The notes beneath the pieces were generated by a model that was given only the letters and a program-made list of their open reading frames with translations, was not told the DNA's origin and searched no databases. This document shows positions 1 to 10,132 of a stretch of 64,000 bases of DNA, piece by piece (the stretch's first letter is position 1; each line of letters starts with the position of its first letter). The translations under genes and the position numbers were made by a program. This DNA is from Phialophora verrucosa (lineage: Eukaryota > Ascomycota > Eurotiomycetes > Chaetothyriales > Herpotrichiellaceae), in assembly GCA_002099365.1 (NCBI GenBank), contig MSED01000002.1, positions 3,100,001 through 3,164,000 of the forward strand, written 5' to 3'.

Positions 1-27
1 ACGCCCTATGCTGATTCGGATTGACAG

Positions 28-360
28 GTGGTGCCAGTCTTGACTGAAGCTGGACTGTCCGAGCCTTCGGCCCTCTCCTTTGTTGCGGCAATCGCCACCG
101 GGTCGTTTGCGTCTATTGTGGGCATTACGCCAACAATCATCACCGCCGGATTGGCTGCGTATCAAGATGCACAGGTCGATGCTTTCAGGGCGGTTTTCTA
201 CACAGCGCTTGCATTTCTCATAATCAATGCCATTATGTCATTCTGGTTCCCCAATCTGGACGACAAGATGACCGACGAGGTTGCCGCGAGGCTTCACACT
301 ACTGGATATCTTAAGGACAAGTCTAGCAGGGTGCACGTGGAGAGGGTGGAGGAGGCATGA
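28..360 (+). CDS. MFS drug/siderophore-type transporter (TRI12-like), 3' terminal exon only
   Basis: This is the last exon of a gene that begins outside the window. The first 27 bases look like the end of an intron, with a CTGAT-like branch site and TTGACAG acceptor, so the real exon starts at about 28 and there is no start codon here. The 110 residues contain two hydrophobic segments (VAAIATGSFASIVGITPTII and FRAVFYTALAFLIINAIMSF), then the tail FPNLDDKMTDEVAARL. That tail is typical of the C-terminal helices 13-14 of 14-TM TRI12-family plasma-membrane exporters of toxins or siderophores. Family assignment rests on this C-terminal pattern only. It sits next to an alpha/beta hydrolase, a Baeyer-Villiger monooxygenase and a UstYa-like fragment, a neighbourhood typical of a secondary-metabolite cluster. 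Confidence 0.7.
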   Translation: MVPVLTEAGLSEPSALSFVAAIATGSFASIVGITPTIITAGLAAYQDAQVDAFRAVFYTALAFLIINAIMSFWFPNLDDKMTDEVAARLHTTGYLKDKSSRVHVERVEEA

Positions 361-361
361 A

Positions 362-685
362 AGAAGGGGCCAGTGTATAGTCAATGCGGATCGGACGGGA
401 CCCGAGCATTTGCAGGTTAAGCGCCTAGCAACATCGGTTGCATTTTGAAAGGGATCGTGTGAAGAGTTGGGGTGGGTTCAAAACATATCAACACTTCAAC
501 TTTACTTGCTGTCGCTATGGTACTGGATTGTGTCTACTGTTCCACGATGTAGCCAAGAAACTGGTTCGGGACTTTCGCAATTTCTGAACATCAGACCAGC
601 AGCGTAGGTCAGTTATCACATTATGGATGTTGACACGCTGCGACTGGCACTCCTTGATCGACGCACACGACAAGCCTGCAAAGCG
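362..685. other. Intergenic, convergent 3' ends
   Basis: This stretch separates the end of the MFS gene (+) from the end of the alpha/beta hydrolase (-). I see no coding potential or repeat, only presumed 3' untranslated sequence. Confidence 0.5.
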
Positions 686-1501
686 CTAAGCGTTCAGAAG
701 AGCCTGGCCCCGCTCAGCAGCCTCGATCAAGACCTGAACGACTTCCTCAGGGTGTGACACCTGCGGACAATGATCCGAATCGAACTCCTTGATCAGCATG
801 TCCGCGCCCTTGTCGATTGCCGCCATGGCCAAACTCGTCTGTAGATCAGGCGGTACAACCAAGTCTTCCGTACAGAGGAAAAATGTTGAAGGAACGTCCA
901 GATACCCGGCGTGAGTCAATCTGTCGTCGAAAGTCCTGGCGCTTTGCTTGCGCAGCCGGCGTGCGTATTTCCGCCGGTCATCCTCTGACAGGTGGGAGAA
1001 GATATATGCCGCGCCAGCCTCAGGGTCTTCCATCGCGAAGAACCCCTTGTCGTCGACCGTTTGTTTGGCCATGCGTCCTTCCATGATGCCGTGGATGCAG
1101 TCGCCTATCGCGCCGGCGAAGCTGGACAGATAGACGATGCCGATCAATGCGCCGGGCTTGCCGATAGCTTGACGCGAGGCACGATCTAGTTTTTCGGTGG
1201 ATTGGGAGACCGGCATGCCGCCGTAGGAGTTGGCCACCAACACGACGTATTTGCCCTGGTCGGCGAGGCGAGACACGATTGTGCGAATATGCTGGGCATC
1301 ATCGTATAATGATGCAGCCTCGGTGGACCCGTCGCTGACGGAGGGCAGAGTCGTGGGGTGGGCTTCATAACCTTTTTGTTCCAGCAATGGTACGACTCGG
1401 TCGTAAAATGGCCCGGGAGAGAAGGAGCCAGGGACTAGGACAAATGCTGTGGAATTTGGCTTGTTGATCATAGTTGATGGAAATGCAGTGTCGTCGTGCA
1501 T
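686..1501 (-). CDS. alpha/beta hydrolase, small esterase type
   Basis: A single-exon frame of 271 aa from the ATG at 1501 (a second ATG at 1471 would give 261 aa); the frame is open a little further upstream but has no earlier ATG. It starts with the short-hydrolase signature FVLVPGSFSPGPFYDRVVPLL. The nucleophile elbow is VLVANSYGGM (Ser92, a degenerate G-x-S-x-G with Ala at the first position). A TFFLCTEDLVVPPDLQ segment carries the candidate acid, and DSDHCPQVSHPEEV carries the catalytic His near the C-terminus. This layout matches the MhpC/salicylate-esterase-like branch common in fungal gene clusters. The substrate cannot be told. It is divergent from the neighbouring monooxygenase, sharing a promoter region of about 490 bp, which fits co-regulation. 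Confidence 0.85.
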   Translation of the reverse strand: MHDDTAFPSTMINKPNSTAFVLVPGSFSPGPFYDRVVPLLEQKGYEAHPTTLPSVSDGSTEAASLYDDAQHIRTIVSRLADQGKYVVLVANSYGGMPVSQSTEKLDRASRQAIGKPGALIGIVYLSSFAGAIGDCIHGIMEGRMAKQTVDDKGFFAMEDPEAGAAYIFSHLSEDDRRKYARRLRKQSARTFDDRLTHAGYLDVPSTFFLCTEDLVVPPDLQTSLAMAAIDKGADMLIKEFDSDHCPQVSHPEEVVQVLIEAAERGQALLNA

Positions 1502-1993
1502 CGATACTGAGCTTTGCACGGGTTTCAAGCTGTGCTCTGGAAACACCTTAGCCCGCCGCGATAAACCATTCTATGCACGCAAGATCGCTGCAGTTTAGAG
1601 CTGATGTTGTTGTATGCTCTTGAAGAAGACACCGAGGTCATGAGTCAGGCCTCGTCCATGGTCAAACGATCGTGGCGGTGGTACAGTCATATGTATTGAC
1701 TAACATGGTCCTAACGAGGGCGATGTCAGCGGAAAAACGTCAGTTGGAGGGCTATCATAGCGCAAATAGTGTATGACCTAGGTAGTCACGTAGAGTTGCC
1801 TGTACCTAGGTACGTAGAAGGTCCACGCCGCGACACCCTGTTCGTTGTCTGGAGAAACTGCTGAAAGAGCTAAAATGGATGCTCCTCGTGTGAGCCCGAC
1901 ATTGCTCGACCACCTCGCCGCTCTCTTCTTTGTTCTCCACGTGAATGTAACAAGCATCTAGTCGCAAGATCCAGAAACTCCGAGCCGAGGAGA
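1502..1993. promoter_or_regulatory. Divergent promoter region, hydrolase / BVMO
   Basis: This 492-bp interval lies between two divergently transcribed genes and must hold both promoters. The octamer CCTAGGTA, which contains the palindrome CCTAGG, occurs twice about 25 bp apart (near 1779 and 1805). No clear TATA box was found. Confidence 0.4.
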
Positions 1994-4361
1994 ATGGCGC
2001 CTGGGATTGTTCGTGACGAGCAACCCGCCTCAGGAGGTGACGAGTCGACAGACCTCATTGACCTGCTGGTCGAGTATGCGAAAAACGTGCCTGCGGTGGA
2101 CGAGACTGGCTACGGCATTCCAGACACGTATCTGGGATCTCGACGACCAATTAAGGTCCTCATAATCGGGTTCGGGGCCGCTGCCATAAACATTGTCCAT
2201 GCCATCGGGCAGAACAAAGGCGCAAACATTGTGTTGCAGTGCTACGTAAAGAATGACCAAGCTGGTGGAACATGGTACGAGAATAAGTGAGCCACAACCA
2301 AGGGCCAAATGTTTGCAACGTTTCTCACATAGTTCTAGGTATCCCGGATGTGCTTGCGATATTGTAACAACTCCCCCCCTCACAAGACCACTTTGAGCTG
2401 CTTGCTGATACCACAATCCGCAGCCCGCCGTGAATTACCAGTTTTCCTGGCACCCAAAGCCAGACTGGACGAGCTAGTTAGGAAAAATCATCCCCCAACC
2501 CAAATTCACTCCACACTGACAGGTTGACTCAGCTATTCCACGGCTCCAGAGATCCTGAGCTACTTCCAAGAGATTGTCGAGAAGCATGGCATGCATGAGT
2601 ATGTCAAGCTGAGCCATAGCGTCACTGGGAGTTGGTGGGACGATGAAGCTGGAAAGTGGAAGATCAAGGTCGAGCCGAATGACAGCAGCAAGGAGCCGTT
2701 CTTTGACGAGGGTGAAATCTTGATAAATGCGACTGGTGTGCTGAAGTACGTGGTCCTCCTATTTCAGGTTGATGGAGACTTGAATGAAGCTAATACATGG
2801 CTCGATTCAGCCATTGGAAGTGGCCAGACGTTGCTGGAGTCGAGAAATTCCAGAACAAGTTGCACAGCGCTGCGTGGGACGATTCGGTGCAGTTGGACGA
2901 CAAAATCGTGGGTATCATCGGCAGGCTCGAGTGCAGTCCAAATAATGCCAGCGATTTTCCCGAGTATGTCGAGTCGGAGTCTTTGTTAGCCATTGCTCAT
3001 GCTTCTCCTCAGGGGTGAAGAAATTGATCTCGTTCCAAAGATCGTCGACATGGATCACGGCTGGCTTTGCGCAGAAGTATGCAGGCGAAAACGGCGAGAA
3101 TTTCAACTGTATGTTGATTGGGATGATGTTCTGCTGTGCCCAGTTTGACAAGAGCCACCAGATACCGAAGAACAGAAACGAGAATTTGCCGAAGACCCGG
3201 CCGCATATCTGAAGTATCGAAAGCTGGTCGACGCCGAATTCAACCAAAGATTCAAGCTGGTATGGCCGATCATGTTGTCCCCCTTCTCAAAGTTCATGCT
3301 GACCGCACCACCAGTATATCAACGGCTCGCCAGAGCAAAAAGAAGCCCTTGAGGTAAGTTTTCTGTTCAGCAATACCACAGCCTCCTTACGCCGAATAGT
3401 ATTCGCGCTTAGAAATGAAGAGAAAGCTCAAGGGCAAGGACAATTTGATCTCAAAGATAGTGCCCACAAATTATGCCGTTGGCTGCCGGGTAAGATATGC
3501 TCATATATACTTCTTCCGTTAGCAAGACGTTAACTCACGAGATTCACAGCGACCGACTCCAGGCAACGGATATTTGGAATGCCTCACGGAGGAGGAAAAG
3601 GTCGAGGTCACCTTCTCGACAATCAAGGAGATCACCGAGCACGGCGTCCTGACAGCAGACAACGTTTTACACAAAATGGATGTCCTCGTTTGTGCGACAG
3701 GCTTCGATGTTTCATTCCGCCCCAGGTTTCCCATCATAGGACAGAACGGTGTCGATCTGCGCGACGCGTGGAAAGTCCAGCCAGATACATATCTGAGCGC
3801 CACAGTCCCTCAATTTCCGAATTATTTCAGTAGGTCCATGCGTTTTCTGGCGAAGAATAGTGCTCTGAGATTCATGTGTTCAATAGTGATCAACGGTCCC
3901 TATGGACCTTATGCACACGGTTCAATTCTGCCAACGATCGAAATCATTACGCGCTATGTCGAAAAGTTCATCGTCAAGCTTCAGACCGAGAATGTCAAGA
4001 GCTTCGCACCTAAACAGGAAGCTGTGGACGATTTCAGACAACATCGAGAGCTCTTTTTGAAGCGAACGGCTTGGAGCTCGCCTTGCCGTTCGTGGTTCAA
4101 GGGTGGTAGAGTCGACGGACCGATTTTGATGTGGCCTGGCAGTCGCTTGCATTTCTTCGAGGCCATTGGAAGTCCACGGTGGGAGGTGTGTGACTCATCT
4201 GTCCAGATTCATTCGGTGTTGAGACCGATACTAACAACCTGGGCGTATAGGATTATGACTGGACATATGTGTCGAACAATAGATTCTCGTTCTTTGGCAA
4301 CGGTTTTTGCCAACGTGAGATGGATGGCGGCGACACGACTTGGTATATAGATGGTGTCTAG
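1994..4361 (+). CDS. Baeyer-Villiger flavin monooxygenase, 12 exons, frameshifted in exon 5 (probable pseudogene)
   Basis: Exons: 1994-2286, 2339-2363, 2424-2476, 2533-2745, 2811-2963, 3013-3108, 3162-3259, 3315-3353, 3400-3489, 3550-3829, 3887-4185, 4251-4361; all junctions are GT-AG and phase-consistent. The product (about 583 aa) would be a class B FAD/NADPH monooxygenase inserting oxygen next to a ketone. The first Rossmann motif reads IIGFGAAAIN, followed by GGTWYENKYPGCACD, the typical FAD-side block. The BVMO fingerprint is eroded (F-Q-N-K-L-H-S-A-A-W-D). In the second dinucleotide motif the frame breaks: IIG is followed, two bases short, by GSSAVQIMPAIF in another frame (about 2920-2924). 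Every exon before and after stays open and family-like to the C-terminal FGNGFCQREMDGG. This is therefore either one recent 2-bp deletion or a sequencing error; if real, the protein truncates before the NADPH site. The neighbours suggest a secondary-metabolite role. Confidence 0.85.
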
Positions 4362-4843
4362 ACTGGCCAGAGCGGTGACTCGGTGTCTTGGTGGGGTTTT
4401 GGATGGTTGGAAAGCTCTCGATGAATGTACGTGGAAACACGCTATGTCACTGCTTATAAGTTTTGCCCCCAACAGAGCGAGGATAAAACCAACCTGCGAG
4501 CGTAGAAACTATAAAACTAACTTCGCCTTAAGATTTATGCTCCTTCAATTGGACGAAGTCCTGCGACCGATATCCCTGTGTTGACTTGTGACTGACAACA
4601 ATGTCGGCCAATGGGCGTCGGCTGATAGACGCGGTGTTGCCTTCAAGTTCGGAAGCCTCTGTTGCAACGCCTGCTGCCTAGTCAACAAACTCTCTCTAGC
4701 GCTTCTGGTAAGATACTTAACCACAAGATATTCCGCCTCCCTTCTGTTAGAAGTCAGTATCACGTCTGCCTCTCCCCGAACAGCGATTCTCTATCGTCCA
4801 GATCAGAAGCACCGACTCAATCCAGTCCCGAAGCTATCTAGAA
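4362..4843. other. Intergenic, nothing recognised
   Basis: This is the 3' flank of the monooxygenase and the presumed promoter of the 131-aa frame. No recognisable domain, repeat or RNA gene was found. Confidence 0.4.
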
Positions 4844-5239
4844 ATGTCTGCTCCGACTGCAGACGATGGCAACACCCAACCTGCAACCGGCTATACTGGT
4901 TCGCCCGCGCACATCATGATCAAGGAGCACATCCTCACCGATGAGATAATCAAGCGCCACAACGACCCTGAATCCATCCTGGGAGGTCCAGAGTTGATCC
5001 TCCTCAATGAATACGTCCAGGCTCCAGATCGCAGGCTCGACATACTACGGCAGCACGATATGCTTGATGCAGAAGGCGCTAGAACGGGCTCACGCGCTCA
5101 AGAGGCTCACCGTAGTATTGTTGGCTGGGCAATGGCAAACGAGTATTTCAACGAGGAAGATATTGCTAAGCTCAAAGGATGGTTTGACGCAGGGAATGCC
5201 GACGAAAGTATGAAGGAGCATGGCTGGAAAAGGCAGTGA
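4844..5239 (+). CDS. Small hypothetical protein, 131 aa
   Basis: I do not recognise this family. The single-exon frame starts at a good ATG (GAAATGTCT). It encodes a soluble acidic protein with no signal peptide or membrane segment. The first 20 residues are Ser/Thr/Gly-rich and probably disordered. The rest looks helical: HIMIKEHILTDEIIKRHNDP, then GGPELILLNEYVQAPDRRLDILRQ, then AHRSIVGWAMANEYFNEEDIAKLKGWFDAG. The regular amphipathic pattern and clean codon use make it more likely to be a real gene than a chance frame. It lies between the broken monooxygenase and the UstYa-like fragment and may belong to the same eroded cluster. A short three-copy AGTGTC repeat follows the stop (5251-5270). 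Confidence 0.55.
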   Translation: MSAPTADDGNTQPATGYTGSPAHIMIKEHILTDEIIKRHNDPESILGGPELILLNEYVQAPDRRLDILRQHDMLDAEGARTGSRAQEAHRSIVGWAMANEYFNEEDIAKLKGWFDAGNADESMKEHGWKRQ

Positions 5240-5371
5240 GACTTGTCTCCAGTGTCAGTGTCAGTGTCAGAGCGTCAATGCTGCTCAATTCTGAGGGATC
5301 AAGGCGTGGCAGTTCGATCATTCACCGTGGAAGGTGCTTCGAGATCTGGCCCGATGCAATCATGTTCAGGA

Positions 5372-5836
5372 TCAATTCATATTCCACCAGCTCATGCTTT
5401 TTGAAACGATATTTCTCATCTTCAGTGTCTGGAAAACGGCCGCGTTCTGGTCAAACCAAGCCAGCCTCTGCCCCCGATCTACACGCCGGTGTTCGACACC
5501 CCATCCGCGAAGAGCACTTTCGCCAATCTCTTGCTTTTCATCCGGTCCCTCTAAAGTCATGTCTCCCGAACACATCATTCCCTGACGAATGTAATTGAAA
5601 CAGTGCTCGGCATGATTCCGCTCAAAGTCGCTGAAAGAAGCAGTCCCATTATTGCTCGCCAGTCTCACCAGCATCGTCTGCAGCTGTCTGAGACAGTGCA
5701 ATTGCTGCGCGAAGGAGATCATGTAGGCCTCCTGGACTCCTGGGATTACATGATGATTGGGACGCAGACTATACCTGAGTGGCTTGCTCGCAACTTGGAG
5801 GTTGTCAAGTCTGCCAACCAAGCATGGGAAGATCTC
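5372..5836 (-). CDS. UstYa-like (DUF3328) oxidase, C-terminal exon or fragment
   Basis: UstYa-family proteins are membrane-tethered, probably copper-dependent oxidases that cyclise fungal RiPP peptides and modify other metabolites. They are defined by two HxxHC motifs. The second is intact here: RNHAEHCFNYIRQGMMCSGD. The first reads FAQQLHCLRQL, with the leading His replaced by Gln. The spacing between motifs and the preceding PGVQEAYMISF match the family. The frame is open only to about 5836, where a stop precedes it. A first exon with the usual N-terminal transmembrane helix should lie upstream toward 6.2 kb, but I could not find one that joins in phase. It may be 5'-truncated. No precursor-peptide gene with a repetitive core was seen nearby. 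Confidence 0.6.
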   Translation of the reverse strand, partial: EIFPCLVGRLDNLQVASKPLRYSLRPNHHVIPGVQEAYMISFAQQLHCLRQLQTMLVRLASNNGTASFSDFERNHAEHCFNYIRQGMMCSGDMTLEGPDEKQEIGESALRGWGVEHRRVDRGQRLAWFDQNAAVFQTLKMRNIVSKSMSWWNMN

Positions 5837-6733
5837 TTATTCCGTGAGATGACAAGCACGGCCCATCTGGCAGTCCCGAGTCATTGCTGATTTGCGCACC
5901 GGGAGGAGGTACCCCTTTTCGGGCATAGTCCTTCCTCAAAGCCCCGAGATGCCATCTAAGTCCAGAGTCAGCGTTGGGCCACGAAAATCGTGTCCGTCCC
6001 AAGGGAAAGAAGAGGGACACAGCTCATACAGGAAGGGTCGAAGGGTCGAAGGGTCGCCGTCATGGTTCTTCTTCGCCTTCGAAACGTCTTCCTCTCGACC
6101 ACGGGCTTCGTTGGCCGCTCGGTGTGTCCTTCTCTGGTACCCGTTGGCTTCGGTACCAGCCAGCAGCAGTTCGTCCACTATGAGCTCCTGCGAACCGGGA
6201 GGGTCCATGGCGAACAGTAGACTGGGAAGGATCTGTAGAGCTCAAAGAACAGCCACCAAAATGGTGAAAGAGTGCGACAGGTGGGAGGAACGCTGTGTGC
6301 CCGACTGGGCGGAAGGGGGGGTTTTGGTACTTCATGGGGACGGAGGGAGGCCCAGGTTAAGCGAGGGTCGGTCGAGGGAGGGGACAGAAAACAGAAAATG
6401 GACGGAAGCCCAGAAGACGTCGAAGGCGGCACGATGGAGACACCGCTAATTTTGGATTGTGGTTGACACTGCACGCGGTGGAAAGGGTCCTGCTGGAGGA
6501 TGAGTGTGAGAGAGAGAAAAAGGTGAGGGAGGTGAGAGCGACGGTGATGCTTTGAACATTAATGGGAACCTTTGCATGCTTCGTTATAGAAGGCCCGTCT
6601 CCAAACCTGAAGTACCGTATCTGCTCCATGACCGTCCTCTCTGGAGTCCGGATTCCTTCATCCTGTCTTGCGCAGAGAGCCTCTCATTCCTGCAAGTGTG
6701 CTGACATCGCACAACTTATGCCTTTAATTTCTT
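5837..6733. other. Intergenic, possible lost 5' exons of the UstYa-like gene
   Basis: GC-rich DNA with overlapping open frames on both strands, none recognisable. It holds a three-copy 9-bp tandem repeat (GAAGGGTCG, 6032-6057). No signal peptide or membrane helix that joins the UstYa-like exon was found. Confidence 0.4.
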
Positions 6734-9526
6734 CTAATCATATTGATCTCTTCCAGCCACAGCATGACACAGTTCAACTTTCACGCCGGCCGAAAGCAAC
6801 ACGCTGATCCATAGTCTTTGCGTATCACTCAGCCGATCGTTCGCAGACTTGACCTCTGCGAAGACCACTTCTCCCTTTGGTCTGCTGCTTGGTCTGCTGC
6901 TTCCCTCTGCGCTGGTCGATATCTGCTCTTCTACGGGTAAGCCCGTCTCGCCACTTTCGACGGCTTCGTCACACCCAAAGACTTTCCAGAGCACCAGATC
7001 TGGTACGCCGCCCCCTCGGGACTGATACTCCTGCGCCATGACGAGCATAACCGTCCCCAGGGCCTGACCGCAAAAACACGCCACCAGCTCTAGGAGATCT
7101 TCGCGTTCGAATTCGTCCCATCGCACGCCCACGATACATCTGCGACTCTCGTATTCTTGGTCCCATACCCGCTGGATCAGGTCCGATGCCTCGCCGTTAC
7201 AGATCTGGTTGACTCGACCCAGGATCTCGGGCATGCGAGCTGAGAAGAATGAATCGGTGTGCAGATCTAGTGGACAGGTCTGATAGGCAGTTTGGAAGAC
7301 GTTGGGTATGTAAGGGTTAAAGAATAAGATGTCGTAGAACAGCAGACCAAACAGAGTGCGTAGGATGCCGCCTTCGGAGTGGTAGCCCTTGTAGCCTAGC
7401 ACGTAGCGGTAGTGGGATAAACACATGGATTCGACGGACACGGGGAGGTTGGTATCCAAGTGGTCGAGCCAGATTGTTTTGGAGCCGACCGAGCCGGATG
7501 TGCTGGGTTGGTGGATTAGGGAAGGGGGTTTGTCGTTGTTTGATACGCCGATGCTGTTCTTGCGACTGAGGCCGTGAGACCGCGATGGTGTGGGTTCTAT
7601 TTTGATGCCCACCACATTTCGCTCGAAAGGTTTGCCGAGTTTGACGTGGCCGAAATCGTGCTGCTCTCGCAGCGGGATGTGCAATTGTTTTTCGAGCTTC
7701 TTTATTCGTTTCTGAAGATCATAGTGATAGATGATGTGGCACTCTTTGTCCTGGAGACCTTGCTCGCAGGTCCCTAGTGCGATGCGTTTCCAGTGCTTCT
7801 TGTTTGCCTCGGCGGACCGCCCACCGGCAGGGGTTAGAGCGTGCATGTAATGCTCCTCGAGAAGTGCTTTTCGCTGGTACCAAGCCCCTCTTCTCGCGGC
7901 GTGGAAGAGTCTCTGGTCCAGCAGTTCACTCAAGATCTCATGTTCGCGGAGGTGTTCTTTGAATCTCGCCAGTGGGTGCAGCCCCTTGTGCACGATGCGT
8001 GTGTAAACCCAAGCAGGGCTGAAGCGGCGTAGATACGCCCCTTCACCGCTCTCATACAGACGTTCTTCTTTTCGTTGTTCTTCTGCCAACAGAGCTCTCC
8101 AGCGCGGGTATACCGCCTCGACGATCTGCTTAACTTCCTCGAGTGACTTCCGACCTGGAGTGCCGTTGAATTCAAGGATGTTGTCGACTTTGAACTGCGT
8201 CCGAAGGCTTGCTTCGAACTCGAGCAGCAGAGCCCGTGACTCGAAGATCGTAGTCGAGCGGCTGACGATGTACTCCGGGAAGTTGCGCCTAGAAATCTTT
8301 GCGAGGATCAAGGTGGTGAGACTCTTCTCCGTCCATTCAGTGCTGCGGTAGAAGACGAGATGAACTCGTTCAAATAATTTTAGAGGAGTCAAGGAAAGCC
8401 GGATGCACCGACCTGTCCGATTGAGAATCTTCTTCGTAAAGTGGGCGTCTCGGTTACTCAAGCTGGTGGCCGGGGTCCTGGATCCGCTGCTCTCCTCGTC
8501 ATCATCGTCGTACGCGGATTGGTTGTCCTCAGACATGACGGTTCCCGTGGAATCTTCGGTCTCTGTGCGTCTCAGGCCTTTGAAGTCCAGTCCTGTCTGT
8601 TTGCCGCTCGTCCGTCGAAAGTTATGCAGCAGCTCACGCTTGTTCTTTCCTTTGACCTTGGCGTCCCTCGCTAGCGCTTTCAACTCATCTAACAGCAGGA
8701 GACTGCTTGCCTCATCCAAGGTGGTTATATGCTCGGAGGAGCATTCCGCGAAGGTGAAATTCTTACCTAGCACAGTTCCTTCAGGAGGGTCGAGCTCTCC
8801 TGGGTGGACTTCAGGCTCATTTCCAACGGCAGGCAGAGTTCTTTCCTTCTGGAGTTCTGCGACGGCAGCTTCCATGTCCGCTACATCGCTGTAATATTGC
8901 AAATCCTTGACTCGGAACCACTTGCTCGTCTTCCTCAGGAACAGCCTGACGTATAGATACTGCACCTCGTAGTCCAATTCTCGCCACTGTCGGAAGAGGT
9001 CAAGCTCTGCTTCATTGAAGAGATGCCCCTCCTCCTCCAGAACCGTGTCCAGGGCGAGATTGAACGCATCCACATATATCGAACTGCGCCCTCGAACCCA
9101 ACAGCGAGACTCCAGCCGCGACAGTGTTGTGCCTTCGCCTCCCTGCTCGGTTTTCGTCTCGATACACTCGCCCGCCTTATAGGCTTCATACGCCTCGATG
9201 GCTTCTTCGTCCGTTTGGACGGGCGGGAGAGTAGCTTCTAACTGTGTACCTCTTGGCGCATCCAAGATTTGAGCTTCTCCTGTATCCACTCCATCGCCAT
9301 CGTCTTCGGAGTCTGGAACCTCATCTTTGGCTCTTCTTGTGGGAAGAGGTTTCCTCGACGACCTATGCTTCGGGCTAGGGGTGCCATTGGGAGCAGCAGT
9401 CTTCACCCGTTTCGGAGGAGGAGATGGAAATTCGTCGCCGTCATGATAGTTCGTGGATAATGGGTGAGGTATTCGACTGCCCATTAGGCGGTTGTGGGCT
9501 GACGAAGACTTGGGCTCGAGAGCCAT
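6734..9526 (-). CDS. FAN1: Fanconi-associated nuclease 1 (FAN1) homologue, VRR-NUC nuclease
   Basis: An intronless frame of 930 aa. FAN1 is a structure-specific 5' flap endo/exonuclease that helps unhook DNA interstrand cross-links in the nucleus. The first 110 residues are low-complexity with a nuclear-localisation-like PPPKRVKTA. A helical block (VDAFNLALDTVLEEEGHLFN onward) and a SAP-like helix pair (SSLLLLDELKALARDAKVKG) follow, then a long TPR-like middle. The C-terminal VRR-NUC domain (about residues 740-925) shows the family order of GGGVPDLVLWKVFG (catalytic Asp) followed by EVVFAEVKSANDRLSDTQ (the E-x-K dyad). The N-terminal UBZ finger of animal FAN1 is not visible, as in other fungal proteins. 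A second cross-link repair nuclease (PSO2) lies about 20 kb away. Confidence 0.92.
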   Translation of the reverse strand: MALEPKSSSAHNRLMGSRIPHPLSTNYHDGDEFPSPPPKRVKTAAPNGTPSPKHRSSRKPLPTRRAKDEVPDSEDDGDGVDTGEAQILDAPRGTQLEATLPPVQTDEEAIEAYEAYKAGECIETKTEQGGEGTTLSRLESRCWVRGRSSIYVDAFNLALDTVLEEEGHLFNEAELDLFRQWRELDYEVQYLYVRLFLRKTSKWFRVKDLQYYSDVADMEAAVAELQKERTLPAVGNEPEVHPGELDPPEGTVLGKNFTFAECSSEHITTLDEASSLLLLDELKALARDAKVKGKNKRELLHNFRRTSGKQTGLDFKGLRRTETEDSTGTVMSEDNQSAYDDDDEESSGSRTPATSLSNRDAHFTKKILNRTGRCIRLSLTPLKLFERVHLVFYRSTEWTEKSLTTLILAKISRRNFPEYIVSRSTTIFESRALLLEFEASLRTQFKVDNILEFNGTPGRKSLEEVKQIVEAVYPRWRALLAEEQRKEERLYESGEGAYLRRFSPAWVYTRIVHKGLHPLARFKEHLREHEILSELLDQRLFHAARRGAWYQRKALLEEHYMHALTPAGGRSAEANKKHWKRIALGTCEQGLQDKECHIIYHYDLQKRIKKLEKQLHIPLREQHDFGHVKLGKPFERNVVGIKIEPTPSRSHGLSRKNSIGVSNNDKPPSLIHQPSTSGSVGSKTIWLDHLDTNLPVSVESMCLSHYRYVLGYKGYHSEGGILRTLFGLLFYDILFFNPYIPNVFQTAYQTCPLDLHTDSFFSARMPEILGRVNQICNGEASDLIQRVWDQEYESRRCIVGVRWDEFEREDLLELVACFCGQALGTVMLVMAQEYQSRGGGVPDLVLWKVFGCDEAVESGETGLPVEEQISTSAEGSSRPSSRPKGEVVFAEVKSANDRLSDTQRLWISVLLSAGVKVELCHAVAGRDQYD

Positions 9527-10132
9527 GTAGTCGCGCCGTTTAACGGGTACGAGAACATCGCTTGCAGAACGTACGAAGATGGCGAGGATGAATTCGATGG
9601 CCCCGCAGACGCGTCAAGATGACGCGTTGTCACGAGACGCACAAGCGGTTAAGCCACTATCCTATGTACTGTTGTGATTTCCCCTCAGTCAAAGGGCCGT
9701 GAGGGCTTACAGAAGCTAGCGCTTCAGCCTTCCACCAAATGTCCGCTCTGGCACCGCCAGAACAATGCCTAACACGCGCCATGGCAGCAAAGCTGTGGGA
9801 CACCCTGCCAGACCGCGCCGCTTACTCCGTACAATCGTTCGCGCCGCAACTACTCCTCGCCCTTTCGCCCGTCCAATTACAACCCTGCAAGAGGTTGGAG
9901 ATAAGAAATGGCTTGGCAGGCGATAAGGCTGCCGGGTCCTCTTTCATACAATGTCATAGCGAAGGAACATTTGTGCCCGTGTCTTGATGTCTGGTATGTT
10001 GAGTCCGGGGTTATGACATGCGCAAGCTGACCCGCGAACCGACTTTTCTGCTGCAGATGTCACCTTTCAGCATGTACGCCTCGTAAGGGCACTAGCATCA
10101 AACTAGTCAGGTAACGCAACCCTTGTGTCAAC
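9527..10132. promoter_or_regulatory. Divergent promoter region, FAN1 / Zn(II)2Cys6 regulator
   Basis: A 606-bp divergent interval. It holds a short open frame (9739-9987) with no recognisable content. I found no TCGG-N7-CCGA site here, so the regulator does not obviously autoregulate through that motif. Confidence 0.4.

Noticed and set aside
2905..3012. An alternative intron (GTGGGT... to ...CTCAG) to explain the BVMO frame break.
   Set aside because: It would remove the NADPH motif and lead straight into a stop codon in the next exon; a frameshift is simpler.
5603..5890. Plus-strand frame containing NQAWEDLLF, which resembles the N-terminal motif of UstYa proteins.
   Set aside because: It lies antisense to the real UstYa-like exon on the minus strand; the resemblance is coincidental and on the wrong strand.
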